31,087 bases of DNA from an uncultured bacterium (GCA_905214875.1 CAJMNR010000042.1:1-31087), one strand, 5' to 3'; numbered from the stretch's first letter, positions 1 to 8,666 are shown. Numbers and translations are program-made. The notes: generated from the letters alone by a model not told the origin.

Positions 1-31
1 CACGATTCCGTGACTAGGACCTCTTTGTTAA

Positions 32-58
32 GGCTGTTTTTTTACAGCCCCTTTTTTT
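32..58 (+). terminator. Rho-independent terminator of an upstream plus-strand gene
   Basis: GGCTGT (32-37) pairs with ACAGCC (44-49) around a six-T loop, and T7 follows at 52-58. The T-run lies on the plus-strand 3' side, so it ends a transcript entering from the left. It does not look like an efficient terminator for the minus-strand hydrogenase gene, because the minus-strand 3' side has no T-run. Confidence 0.75.
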
Positions 59-98
59 GCAGCCAGCTAGATGTAATGGATTCATCAGTACAGTTCGT

Positions 99-2030
99 CT
101 AATAATTCTTCTTAGGGAAATAATTTGTATGCAATAACTCATGAGCCTTATGGCTTAGCGGATGATCTAAATATTTTTCATAGATGGCAAGAACTTCTGG
201 GTTTTCGTTGGAGCGTCTTAAATCTTTGGAGCGGTCAATCTCATTTAGACCTTCTGCGCGCAAAGGCAAGATTTTGTTTCGGTTTCCTTTGATTTTTGGT
301 TGGCCGCCACCACCGATACAGCCACCCATGCAAGCCATGATTTCGATGGCATGATAAAACTCTTCTCCTGAACGGATCTTATCAAGCATTTTTGCGGCTT
401 CTTTTAGACCATAGGTGATACCAATCTTTAGTTTTAAATCGCCCACTTCTAGTTCGCAGCTTCTAAAACTATCCCAGCCGCGTAGAGCCGTAAATTCAAT
501 ATCATCAAGCCGCTTGCCAGTCATTTTTTCTACAGCTGTTCTTGTTGCGGCTTCGATTACACCACCAGTTCGGCCGAAGATAATGCCTGCACCGGTATAT
601 TCGCCCATGACAGGGTCAATGGTGCCATCTTCAATTTCGGCGAGGTCGATTCCTGAGCTTTTGAAGATATCAACTAATTCTGAGGTGGTTATGACGTAGT
701 CGACATCATAATTTAGTCCGGTGGAAAATTCAGATCTTGATGCTTCATATTTCTTTGCAGTACATGGCATGATTGCCACGGAAATAAGCTTGTCTCGTGG
801 GATGTCTTTTTCTTTTGCCCATATATTTTTTGCCACAGCGGCAAACATCTGCATTGGTGATTTTGCAGAGGAAGGAACATCGAGCATGTCGTTATAATTT
901 TGTTCGATGAATTTTACCCATGCAGGGCAGCAGGAAGTAAGGATAGGGAGTTTTACGGTTGTATCACCGGCTAAATAACGTTCCACCCTTTCCTCGAGTT
1001 CACTTGCTTCTTCCATAATGGTTAAGTCAGCGGCCCAGCTTGTATCAAAGACATAATCGACGCCTAATTGTTTTAGGCCGGCTGCAATCTTATACTGAAC
1101 ATTTTCGCCAGGGGCAAAGCCGAAAGCTTCCCCGATGGCGACACGTACAGCGGGAGCCATTTGGGTAATTACGACTTTATCGGGTTCTGCCAGATCTCGA
1201 AGAAACATCCTTGAGTTATTTCCGGAAGTGATGGCATTGACAGGACAGATGGTGACGCAAGCACCACAATGGGTACAGCGGTTATAATCAATATAATGCT
1301 GGGCTTTCTTTTCGCCACCAATACAATTTACAGGGCATACAGTCTTACATAGATCACAGCCGATGCATTTGTCTGTAATCGTAATCTTAGTTAAATGATT
1401 ACACTGAAATGTATAGCATTTTTTGTTTTCGATATGCTCTGTCAATTCGGGATAAAAGTAATGAATGACATCGGCAATGATGCTTTGATGAATATCAGAT
1501 TTTTTGGAAACAGTTTCAGCATATTCTCGCAGATGATAGATATCCTGCATGCTGGAGACACCTTTGCTAATATGTTCAAATATTTTATGCATTTTAATGA
1601 TTTCATCTTTAACATTGGAGTAATGTTGAATGGACCCTGCTTTTATTTTATAAAGCAAGAATTCAAGATATGATTTGGCATATTGCACGATACAGTCGTC
1701 CTTTGACAGGATGATGATTTGTGGATGCATATCTGGTTGGAACAAACTCCAGTCAAATGGAGTATATAGGTCATTGGCAGTTAACAAGTGGCCAAATGGC
1801 AAGCCAACTTGTGCTGCTTTAAATTCGCCTTTTTTGGTAATGCCACCAGCTAACTCAATGATATCCAAAAGAGATGCATCTTGTGGAACGTCAATGATGC
1901 CGGGGTTCAGAATGCTTCCTGAGACGGCAATTAAGTGTGGATTATCGGTTCGTAATGTCTTAAGTGTTTCTTCTTCAAAGGAAGTAAAAACAGAACCGGT
2001 AGGACATTGTAGTAAATTATTATTATTCAT
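99..2030 (-). CDS. [FeFe] hydrogenase with N-terminal HydB/NuoF-like region
   Basis: Cytoplasmic iron-only hydrogenase of 643 aa that reversibly reduces protons to H2 with electrons passed through FeS clusters. The H-cluster domain (about 285-580) has all signature motifs: TSCCPAW with C367/C368, MPCTAKKYE with C423, and ACMGGC with C567/C571. A small-subunit-type tail follows (about 595-640, ending near HELLHTNY). Two [4Fe-4S] ferredoxin motifs sit at C222/225/228/232 and C252/255/258/262. Upstream, residues about 33-110 look like an SLBB domain and 111-210 like the NuoF/HydB FeS-binding domain, but the CGKC-type cysteines of that domain are absent. The N-terminal FMN/NADH-binding part of HydB is also absent. 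The arrangement therefore resembles the C-terminal half of HydB joined to the H-cluster domain of HydA. The start ATG has GAGGT just upstream. It stands alone and is divergent from asdA. Hydrogenase identity is very secure; electron donor unknown. Confidence 0.95.
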   Translation of the reverse strand: MNNNNLLQCPTGSVFTSFEEETLKTLRTDNPHLIAVSGSILNPGIIDVPQDASLLDIIELAGGITKKGEFKAAQVGLPFGHLLTANDLYTPFDWSLFQPDMHPQIIILSKDDCIVQYAKSYLEFLLYKIKAGSIQHYSNVKDEIIKMHKIFEHISKGVSSMQDIYHLREYAETVSKKSDIHQSIIADVIHYFYPELTEHIENKKCYTFQCNHLTKITITDKCIGCDLCKTVCPVNCIGGEKKAQHYIDYNRCTHCGACVTICPVNAITSGNNSRMFLRDLAEPDKVVITQMAPAVRVAIGEAFGFAPGENVQYKIAAGLKQLGVDYVFDTSWAADLTIMEEASELEERVERYLAGDTTVKLPILTSCCPAWVKFIEQNYNDMLDVPSSAKSPMQMFAAVAKNIWAKEKDIPRDKLISVAIMPCTAKKYEASRSEFSTGLNYDVDYVITTSELVDIFKSSGIDLAEIEDGTIDPVMGEYTGAGIIFGRTGGVIEAATRTAVEKMTGKRLDDIEFTALRGWDSFRSCELEVGDLKLKIGITYGLKEAAKMLDKIRSGEEFYHAIEIMACMGGCIGGGGQPKIKGNRNKILPLRAEGLNEIDRSKDLRRSNENPEVLAIYEKYLDHPLSHKAHELLHTNYFPKKNY

Positions 2031-2256
2031 AGTCTAACCTCGTAGTCATATAGTTTTAGTAATTCGATGATAGTTTTTAGTATGGAAATGTGGAAAAAAA
2101 TTATGCAGTATAATGGAATTATTAAAAGAGATATGCATTTTCCTAAAAGATAAATAATTTCTCCAATTTTCGTGTTAAAAGTCTAATATTTTATCATTTG
2201 TGTACTCAAAATAATTGTGAGGACAAAAGTGAAATATTAGGTTAGGAGAAAATTGA
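2031..2256. other. Divergent intergenic region, hydrogenase / asdA
   Basis: This A/T-rich 226-bp spacer separates two divergent genes and must hold both promoters. I see no strong consensus -35/-10 pair and no clear Rex-type dyad (TTGTGA-N-TCACAA). A ribosome binding site (TAGGAGA) lies about 8 nt before the asdA ATG, and GAGGT lies before the hydrogenase ATG on the other strand. Confidence 0.5.
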
Positions 2257-3894
2257 ATGATAAATGAAGAAAAACAATTTGAGAAGTTTTTAGAACAAGT
2301 AAAAAACCTTAGTCCCTTTGAATTGAAAAATGCGTTGATTCAAATGGCGAAATCCACGGAGAAGCTTGGAATATATACATTTTTAAATGCAGGTCGTGGA
2401 AATCCTAATTGGACGGCATCCACACCAAGAGAAGCATTTTTTACGTTGGGACAGTTTGCAGTAGAGGAAACAAAACGGGTCATGGAAGATGGTGACTTAG
2501 CAGGGATTCCAGAGAAAGAAGGAATTTCGGATCGTTTTCATGCGTATGCGAAAGAGCATGGAGATTTGCCGGGAATGTCATTACTAAAGGAAATTGTAGA
2601 CTATGGAGTATGTGAGCATCAGTTTATACCAGATGACTGGGTGTATGAGATGGTAGATGGAATTATCGGCGATCATTATCCCATCCCAGACCGCATGCTG
2701 GTGCATACAGAAAAGATCGTGTATACGTATTTAATGAAGGAAATGGGGGGAAGTATTCCAAAGGAGAAGGAGTATGATTTATTTGCGGTAGAAGGCGGTA
2801 CTGCAGCGATGTGTTATATCTTTGATACATTAATTGCAAATCATTTGTTACGGCAACGAGATCATATTGCGTTAATGGTACCTATTTTTACGCCATATCT
2901 TGAAATTCCAGAGTTAAGCCGTTATAACTTCCAAGTTACGTATGTTCATGCCAGTTGCGTAAATAAAGATGGCAGACATACATGGCAATACCCGAAGGAA
3001 GAAATTGATAAAGTAGGAAATACAGATATAAAGGCATTATTTGTGGTTAATCCAAGCAATCCGCCTTCGGTTGCTATTGATGAAGCTATGATTGCTTATC
3101 TAAAAAATGTGATTCATAAAAAAAATCCAGAGCTTATGATTATTACGGATGATGTATATGGTACATTTACGGATCATTTCAAGTCGTTAATGACTGAAAT
3201 TCCTTATAATACGATAGGCGTATATTCGTTCTCAAAATATTTTGGCGTGACAGGATGGCGCTTAGGTGTGGTTGCAATCCATCATAAGAATGTATTTGAA
3301 AGTCGGTTAGGAAAGCTTGATACGGTAGACAGAGAAGAGGTCATTAGCCGCTATCAATCCATTGTGGAGGATCCAAAAGACTTAAAGTTTATTGACAGAA
3401 TCGTTGCTGATAGCAGGCAGGTGGCCCTAAACCATACGGCAGGCTTATCCACACCACAGCAGATTCAAATGATGATTTTTTCAGCATTTGCATTATTGGA
3501 TGAAAAAGATGTTTATAAGGAACAGACAAAAGAAATCTGTAAACGAAGATTAAAGTTGCTATATCAGAACCTGGATCTGCCTTTATATATTCAGGAGCAT
3601 AGTACGGCATACTATCGACAAATTGATCTACTTGTCTGGGCTAGGTTAGTACATGGGGAGGAGTTTGCTGAATATATCTCTTCTCATTATAAACCTTGGG
3701 ATATGCTGTATCAGCTTGCAAAAAAATACGCGATTGTTCTTTTAAATGGCAATGGATTTAAAGGGCCGGACTGGTCTATCCGTGTATCGCTAGCCAATCT
3801 AACAGATGAAGCTTATGTGGAAATTGGAAAAGCCATTAATGAAGTCTTTACAGGCTATGTAGAGAGTTGGAAGAAATCTCTTACAGAGCAGTAG
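2257..3894 (+). CDS. asdA: Aspartate 4-decarboxylase (bifunctional aspartate aminotransferase type)
   Basis: PLP enzyme of fold type I, 545 aa, converting L-aspartate to L-alanine and CO2; the family also has aspartate aminotransferase activity. Visible features are AGRGNPNW (45-52), NPSNP (265-269), the cofactor-contacting DD-Y region (298-301), and SFSKYFGVTGWRLG with Schiff-base lysine K327 and phosphate-side R335. The length is close to the 530-545 aa of known AsdA proteins and well above the roughly 400 aa of plain aspartate aminotransferases. In the known systems, coupling with an aspartate:alanine antiporter consumes protons and builds a proton gradient, but no antiporter gene is in this window. 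The gene is preceded by a good AGGAGA site and ends at a TAG. The frame stays open for 44 codons past that stop. Confidence 0.92.
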   Translation: MINEEKQFEKFLEQVKNLSPFELKNALIQMAKSTEKLGIYTFLNAGRGNPNWTASTPREAFFTLGQFAVEETKRVMEDGDLAGIPEKEGISDRFHAYAKEHGDLPGMSLLKEIVDYGVCEHQFIPDDWVYEMVDGIIGDHYPIPDRMLVHTEKIVYTYLMKEMGGSIPKEKEYDLFAVEGGTAAMCYIFDTLIANHLLRQRDHIALMVPIFTPYLEIPELSRYNFQVTYVHASCVNKDGRHTWQYPKEEIDKVGNTDIKALFVVNPSNPPSVAIDEAMIAYLKNVIHKKNPELMIITDDVYGTFTDHFKSLMTEIPYNTIGVYSFSKYFGVTGWRLGVVAIHHKNVFESRLGKLDTVDREEVISRYQSIVEDPKDLKFIDRIVADSRQVALNHTAGLSTPQQIQMMIFSAFALLDEKDVYKEQTKEICKRRLKLLYQNLDLPLYIQEHSTAYYRQIDLLVWARLVHGEEFAEYISSHYKPWDMLYQLAKKYAIVLLNGNGFKGPDWSIRVSLANLTDEAYVEIGKAINEVFTGYVESWKKSLTEQ

Positions 3895-4277
3895 CAACAG
3901 GGTAGTGGACAAAGTACCATTGCGGGATTAAAAGAGTCGGCAGAGCATGCAGCTATTTTACAAGAGAAAAGTAATGGCTCTGAAAAGCACGATTTGGGAA
4001 TCTGTTGTCGTAATATTTTTTTTATAACTTAAAATCAAATGGTGCGATACAAGGGGGGACTCTTTTTGAGTCTTGCGTTGCAAGTAAAGTGTTAAGGAAA
4101 AGAATAGTACATAGTAGGCTTACCATAAATCGACAGAAAAATTTCTATGATGGCATCTATCATTTTTTGCTATATTTTGATAAACTATATGTTAGATTTA
4201 CCGTTACAGTTGAAATAATTTGTTTATTAACTAAGGTAAAATAGATAGTTTAGGTAATGATTAATGGAGGAATAGAA
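3895..4277. other. Intergenic region after asdA
   Basis: The first 135 bases continue the asdA reading frame without a stop up to TAA at about 4030, then a T8 run is reached. A small hairpin (GACTC at 58-62 of 4001-4100, loop T5, GAGTC) lies at 4058-4072 but lacks a T-tail, so I do not call it a terminator. The A/T-rich part from 4140 to 4260 presumably holds the promoter of the small gene at 4278, but no convincing -35/-10 pair was found. Confidence 0.4.
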
Positions 4278-4439
4278 ATGTCCGTAAAAGATATTGAAAG
4301 AATGAAACAGCTTTTAGAAGAAAAGAAAGGAAAATGTAATTTCTTCTATGGCGAAAAAAAGATTGGTGTAGGTAAAGTCCAAAAGAGACACAAGAACATT
4401 AACACTGATTCTGAAAGAACGAAAAAAATATCTCAATAG
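4278..4439 (+). CDS. Small basic protein of unknown function, 53 aa
   Basis: Unrecognised small protein starting MSVKDIERMKQLLEEKKGK. The ATG at 4278 is chosen because GGAGG (4266-4270) lies 7 nt upstream; the upstream in-frame ATG at 4257 has no such site. The protein is rich in Lys/Arg, has an amphipathic helical N-terminus (about 3-19), one Cys (C20) and a basic, probably disordered tail. There is no signal peptide or membrane segment. A strong terminator follows 11 bases after the stop, so it is a monocistronic unit. Its charge suggests nucleic-acid or ribosome contact, but this is a guess. Real coding status is likely from the RBS and terminator context. Confidence 0.6.
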   Translation: MSVKDIERMKQLLEEKKGKCNFFYGEKKIGVGKVQKRHKNINTDSERTKKISQ

Positions 4440-4450
4440 TTTTAAGATAG

Positions 4451-4498
4451 AACTGCCTATTGTTTGTACTTTAAAAGCACAAGCAATAGGCAGTTTTT
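4451..4498 (+). terminator. Rho-independent terminator after the 53-aa gene
   Basis: AACTGCCTATTG (4451-4462) pairs perfectly with CAATAGGCAGTT (4484-4495) and the right arm runs into a T-tract. This 12-bp stem closes the small gene's transcription unit. Confidence 0.9.
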
Positions 4499-5128
4499 AA
4501 GTGAGCGGAAAGTACTGTGGAATCAACAATCTAAGGGGTTTTGTCTACAAATAGACATAACAAGGCCAGCTTGAATCGTTAGTGTTTTTAGAAAAAAATG
4601 ATAGTGAAAACGACTACAAAAGTTCATAAAAAATAAGTTAAAGAAATTTAACCAAATAGAACGCAAAAAAAATTAAAATATATGGAAGTTAAGGCAAGAA
4701 GCTTTACTTTTCTTGTACACATTTTAACAGTTGTAAAAAAAAGGAAGAATCTTCTTGTATATATTCCACGAAAATAAAATAGGTTCTTACAATTCTGTCA
4801 CTTATTTGATAAAATCTATGCGAAAGAAAAAGAATGTAAAGAAAAAGGGAAAAGAATGATACTTTAATTGTGACTTGGAACTTTTACATTCTGAGAACAG
4901 TAACGTGTATTGATTGTTACGAGGAAGCGAAAGCGTGGAATGGTTACAACGTACCAAAAAATTGCAATTCTAATTACATACTCTATGCAAGATTATTTAC
5001 ATACCCTATGCGACAATTACAACTTTTTGATATCAGTCTAGTCAGACCCACAATCCCCCTAAAATGTAAAAAGACAATTGGATAAAACCTTACTGTTCAT
5101 ATAAATAATCAGGAAGGAAGTGAATCAG
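4499..5128. other. Long intergenic region and ATP synthase leader
   Basis: No convincing gene is seen. A 16-bp dyad, TGTCTA-CAAA-TAGACA, lies at 4542-4557. A sigma-A-type promoter lies at 4787-4815, which would give an atp leader of about 300 nt. A second, weaker promoter-like pair (TTGGAT-16-TATAAA) lies just upstream of atpB at about 5079-5106. No known riboswitch class was recognised in the leader. Confidence 0.5.
4787..4815 (+). promoter_or_regulatory. Probable atp operon promoter
   Basis: TTACAA (4787-4792), 17-bp spacer, TAAAAT (4810-4815). It fits the vegetative sigma-A consensus and is the best match in the region upstream of atpB. Transcription would start near 4822. Confidence 0.55.
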
Positions 5129-5818
5129 ATGGATGCTCTCGTGGAGCGCCTGATGGAGGAGCTGAATTGTGAAACCGTTTTTACAATTCCAATTCTCGGC
5201 GGTATTCCAGTTTCTGAAGCAGTAGTAGTAACCTGGATAATTATTGCAGCAGTTTTTCTGCTATGCAAAATCTTAGTGCGAAACTTAAGTGTGGAACATC
5301 CGGGACGAAAACAGCTTGCATTGGAAAGTGTTGTAAGCGGACTTTACGGCTTTTTCGAAGATACCATGGGCGGTTACGGCAAAGAATATATTCCTTACTT
5401 AGTATCTGTAGGAATCTATATTGGAATTGCCAATTTAATTGGGCTATTAGGATTTAAGCCACCAACCAAGGACATGAATGTAACAGTAGCGTTAGCAGTT
5501 ATGAGCATTGTCTTGATTGAGGTATCCGGAGTAAGGCAAAAAGGCGCAAAAGGTTGGGTAAAAAGTTTTGCAGAACCGATGCCCGTCGTTTTGCCAATCA
5601 ATATTCTTGAGTTATTTATCAAACCACTTTCGCTTTGTATGCGTTTGTTTGGTAATGTCTTAGGATCTTTCGTCATTATGGAACTTATTAAAATGGTAGT
5701 TCCGGCCATCGTGCCAGCAGTATTTAGCTGCTATTTTGATATTTTTGACGGATTGATACAGGCATATGTATTTGTATTTTTAACAGCCCTATTTATGAAA
5801 GAAGCCATGGAAGACTAA
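5129..5818 (+). CDS. atpB: ATP synthase Fo subunit a
   Basis: Integral membrane subunit a of F-type ATP synthase, forming the ion half-channels against the c-ring. With the ATG at 5129 it is 229 aa. The in-frame GTG at 5120 overlaps the AGGAAGG ribosome binding site (5111-5117) and is less likely. The essential arginine is R172 in SLCMRLFGN, and the helix-5 glutamine is Q211 in GLIQAYVF. Several hydrophobic helices are visible, for example about residues 34-50, 90-107, 118-133 and 177-198. It is the first gene of atpBEFHAGDC; no atpI precedes it. Confidence 0.96.
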   Translation: MDALVERLMEELNCETVFTIPILGGIPVSEAVVVTWIIIAAVFLLCKILVRNLSVEHPGRKQLALESVVSGLYGFFEDTMGGYGKEYIPYLVSVGIYIGIANLIGLLGFKPPTKDMNVTVALAVMSIVLIEVSGVRQKGAKGWVKSFAEPMPVVLPINILELFIKPLSLCMRLFGNVLGSFVIMELIKMVVPAIVPAVFSCYFDIFDGLIQAYVFVFLTALFMKEAMED

Positions 5819-5917
5819 CGAACAGCAATCATTAGGATTTCATGATATGTTGCATAAACAATAGACAGGCAACAGGCATGAGACAAAAGGAAAGAAAAAA
5901 GAAAAGGAGTGTTTATT

Positions 5918-6148
5918 ATGTCATCAACATTATTAGTAGCAATCGGAGCAGGTGTAGCAGTTTTAACAGGTATCGGAGCAGGTCTTGGAATCGGTAAGGC
6001 AACAGCAGCCGCAGTAGACGCAATTGCAAGACAACCAGAAGCAGAAAGTAAAATCAGTAAATCTTTATTATTAGGTTGTGCATTAGCAGAAGCAACTGCT
6101 ATTTATGGTTTCGTTATCGCCTTATTAATCATTCTGTTCTTAAAATAA
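5918..6148 (+). CDS. atpE: ATP synthase Fo subunit c (proteolipid)
   Basis: c-ring monomer of 76 aa with two hydrophobic helices joined by the conserved polar loop ARQPE (R38-Q39-P40). The ion-carrying carboxylate is E58 in LAEATAIYG. The Na+-type ligands of Ilyobacter/Propionigenium c subunits are missing: the Gln of helix 1 is I25 here and the Ser after the Glu is A59. H+ coupling is therefore predicted. The ATG at 5918 is chosen, with AAAGGAG ending at 5909; the GTG at 5909 overlaps that site. It lies 99 nt after atpB in the same operon. Confidence 0.96.
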   Translation: MSSTLLVAIGAGVAVLTGIGAGLGIGKATAAAVDAIARQPEAESKISKSLLLGCALAEATAIYGFVIALLIILFLK

Positions 6149-6176
6149 TCAGAACTAGGAAGGGCGTGGTGAGAAT

Positions 6177-6629
6177 ATGCTAAGTATTAATTTTTGGAAT
6201 ATTCTCTTTACTGTAGTAAATGTTCTGTTTTTATACTGGGTATTTAAGAAGTTTATGTTCAAGCCAGTTATGAACGTGATTTCGAAAAGAGAAGCCATGG
6301 TCAATGAACAGTTTGAAACAGCAAAGGCGAATGAAGAACAAGCAGAACAGATGCGTCAGGAATATGAGAAGAAATTAATGACTGCCAAAGAACAGGCAGA
6401 AGAAATTATCGTGACTGCAAAGAACCGTGCTGCAGAAGAAAAAGCAAAAGCACTTGAGGAAACACAGAAAGAAACTGCACGTATGCTTGAAAAAGCAAAG
6501 GCAGACATTAAGAGCGAACAGCAGAAGGCACAGCAAGAAGTGCAGGTGGAAATTGCAAAACTTGCAATGACAGCCGCACGTAAGATTATGAAAACGGGTG
6601 ATATGCATGACACAGGAAGCAAAGAATAA
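6177..6629 (+). CDS. atpF: ATP synthase Fo subunit b
   Basis: Peripheral-stalk subunit of 150 aa. One N-terminal membrane helix (about 6-25) is followed by a long charged, Ala/Glu/Lys-rich coiled coil (about 35-140) that dimerises and binds subunit delta. Length is typical. AGGAAGGG and GGTGAG lie upstream of the ATG. Its 3' end overlaps the start of atpH by 23 nt, which suggests translational coupling. Confidence 0.95.
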   Translation: MLSINFWNILFTVVNVLFLYWVFKKFMFKPVMNVISKREAMVNEQFETAKANEEQAEQMRQEYEKKLMTAKEQAEEIIVTAKNRAAEEKAKALEETQKETARMLEKAKADIKSEQQKAQQEVQVEIAKLAMTAARKIMKTGDMHDTGSKE

Positions 6630-7125
6630 TGCAAAAGTCTTGTATCAACTGTCTGTAGACCGAAGCTTAGTAGACGAAGCAATGGAAATCTATCGTGCAA
6701 CACCACTGGTAAAAGACGTATTTGGATGCCCTGTCGTTACAGTGGCACAAAAGCAGAACTTGGTGGAGAAACTTTGGACGGAAGAAAAGTTTCCCAAAGT
6801 GTTTATTAACTTTTTAAAAGTGATGTGTGAACACGATGAGATGAGCGCTCTTGATGAAATTGCTAAGGCATATTATGACTATTGTGATTTCAAACAAGGC
6901 ATTATTCGTGCAGATGTGTGTTATGCTGTGAAACCGGAGCAGGCAGAACTAGATAAAGTGCAGAGTTTTCTGGAGAAAAAGTATCCAGGAACTTCGATTA
7001 TAATAAATGAAGAAGTAAATCCAGAGTTGCTTGGAGGTCTTGTAATCCACATTGGTCAGGATGAATATGACTTCAGTTACGAAGGACGTTTAAGACAGCT
7101 TGAGAGAAAATTAACAGGGAGGTGA
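6607..7125 (+). CDS. atpH: ATP synthase F1 subunit delta
   Basis: F1 subunit delta (OSCP equivalent) joining the b stalk to the top of the alpha3beta3 head. The 172-aa protein has the helical N-terminal domain and the conserved C-terminal signature DFSYEGRLRQLERKL. The ATG at 6607 is preferred; a GTG at 6598 in the same frame would add three residues. The start lies inside atpF. The TGA overlaps the ribosome binding site of atpA. Confidence 0.94.
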   Translation: MTQEAKNNAKVLYQLSVDRSLVDEAMEIYRATPLVKDVFGCPVVTVAQKQNLVEKLWTEEKFPKVFINFLKVMCEHDEMSALDEIAKAYYDYCDFKQGIIRADVCYAVKPEQAELDKVQSFLEKKYPGTSIIINEEVNPELLGGLVIHIGQDEYDFSYEGRLRQLERKLTGR

Positions 7126-7130
7126 ATCCT

Positions 7131-8666
7131 GTGAGCGCAATAAGTGCAACAGATATTATATCAATTATCCGCAGTGAAATTGAAAACTTTGACTGGGATC
7201 AGGAAAGCAAGGAAATCGGAACCGTTATATGGGTAGGTGATGGAATTGCTACGGTATATGGAATCGATCATGCCATGTATGGTGAAATCGTTGTGTTTGA
7301 TAACGGTGTAAAAGGTATGGTACAGGACATCAGACAAAATGAAATCGGATGTATTCTTTTTGGAAAAGATACAGGCATCAAAGAAGGAACGAAAGTTACC
7401 CGTACTAAGAAGAAAGCAGGAATTCCAGTAGGAGATGCTTTTGTTGGAAGAATCATTAATGCATTAGGAGAACCTATCGATGGAAAAGGACAAATCGAAG
7501 CAAATGATTATCGTCCAATCGAAGAGGAAGCGCCAGGGATTGTCGATAGAAAGTCGGTAGATACACCGATGGAAACAGGTATCTTAGCAATCGATTCCAT
7601 GTTCCCAATTGGACGTGGACAAAGAGAGTTAATTATCGGTGACCGTCAGACAGGTAAAACTTCCATTGCAACCGATACAATAATCAACCAGAAGGGAAAA
7701 GGCGTTATCTGTATCTATGTAGCCATTGGTCAGAAGGCTTCTAGTGTTGCAAAGATTGTATCCACATTAGAAAAACATGGCGCAATGGAATACTCCATCG
7801 TGTTATCTTCTACTGCAAGTGATCCAGCATCCTTACAGTATATTGCACCTTATGCAGGTACAGCATTAGCAGAATACTTCATGCATAAAGGACAAGACGT
7901 ATTAATCGTATATGACGATTTGTCTAAACATGCAGTTGCATATAGAGCAATTTCCTTATTATTAGAACGTTCTCCAGGTCGTGAAGCATATCCAGGTGAT
8001 GTATTCTATTTACATTCCAGATTATTAGAACGTTCCAGTCGTTTAAGCGATGCATTAGGTGGTGGTTCTATTACTGCATTACCAATTATTGAAACTCAGG
8101 CAGGCGATGTATCCGCTTACATACCAACCAATGTAATATCAATAACAGATGGACAGATCTTTTTAGAAAGCAACCTGTTCTTTTCGGGAATGCGTCCAGC
8201 CGTAAATGTCGGCTTATCCGTATCCCGTGTAGGTGGTGCTGCACAGACAAAAGCAATGAAGAAAGCATCCGGAAGTATCCGTATCGATTTGGCACAGTTT
8301 AGAGAAATGGAAGTATTTACACAGTTTGCTTCTGATTTGGATGAAGCTACAAAGGCGCAGTTAAGACATGGTAATGCCTTAATGGAATTATTAAAACAGC
8401 CACTTTGTAAGCCATTGTCATTAGCAGAACAAGTAGTGACCCTTTGTTTAGCAAACCATGGTTTCTTTGATTCTGTAGAAACAAAGAAGGTTAAGGAATG
8501 TCAGATGGATGTACTTAATTATATGGATATCAATCATCCGGAAATCGGAAAAGAAATCATGACAGAAAAAACATTAAGTGATGAGTTGGTTGCGAAAATC
8601 TTAGAAGCAGCAAATCAATTTAATGAAAGCTTGCATGTGACAACGAACCTACCGAAGGAAGCATAA
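7131..8666 (+). CDS. atpA: ATP synthase F1 subunit alpha
   Basis: Non-catalytic nucleotide-binding subunit of the F1 hexamer. With the GTG start at 7131 it is 511 aa. That start is chosen because GGGAGG (7117-7122) is 8 nt upstream; the in-frame GTG at 7122 overlaps the site. The Walker A loop GDRQTGKT is near residues 170-177, and the arginine finger lies in GLSVSRVGG near R366. The order is beta-barrel, nucleotide-binding domain, then helical C-terminal domain, with normal length. Only 5 nt separate it from atpH. Confidence 0.97.
   Translation: MSAISATDIISIIRSEIENFDWDQESKEIGTVIWVGDGIATVYGIDHAMYGEIVVFDNGVKGMVQDIRQNEIGCILFGKDTGIKEGTKVTRTKKKAGIPVGDAFVGRIINALGEPIDGKGQIEANDYRPIEEEAPGIVDRKSVDTPMETGILAIDSMFPIGRGQRELIIGDRQTGKTSIATDTIINQKGKGVICIYVAIGQKASSVAKIVSTLEKHGAMEYSIVLSSTASDPASLQYIAPYAGTALAEYFMHKGQDVLIVYDDLSKHAVAYRAISLLLERSPGREAYPGDVFYLHSRLLERSSRLSDALGGGSITALPIIETQAGDVSAYIPTNVISITDGQIFLESNLFFSGMRPAVNVGLSVSRVGGAAQTKAMKKASGSIRIDLAQFREMEVFTQFASDLDEATKAQLRHGNALMELLKQPLCKPLSLAEQVVTLCLANHGFFDSVETKKVKECQMDVLNYMDINHPEIGKEIMTEKTLSDELVAKILEAANQFNESLHVTTNLPKEA

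Noticed and set aside
4058..4072. GACTC-T5-GAGTC hairpin as asdA terminator
   Set aside because: The stem is short and is not followed by a T-run.
4542..4557. TGTCTA-CAAA-TAGACA dyad
   Set aside because: It looks like an operator but no gene starts close by, and it does not fit the TACA-N2-TGTA pattern of BlaI/CopY regulators. Kept only as a note in the intergenic entry.
4870..5085. 71-codon open frame in the atp leader
   Set aside because: It has no ribosome binding site and a non-ATG start, and its residues do not resemble AtpI or any stable protein. It is probably chance.
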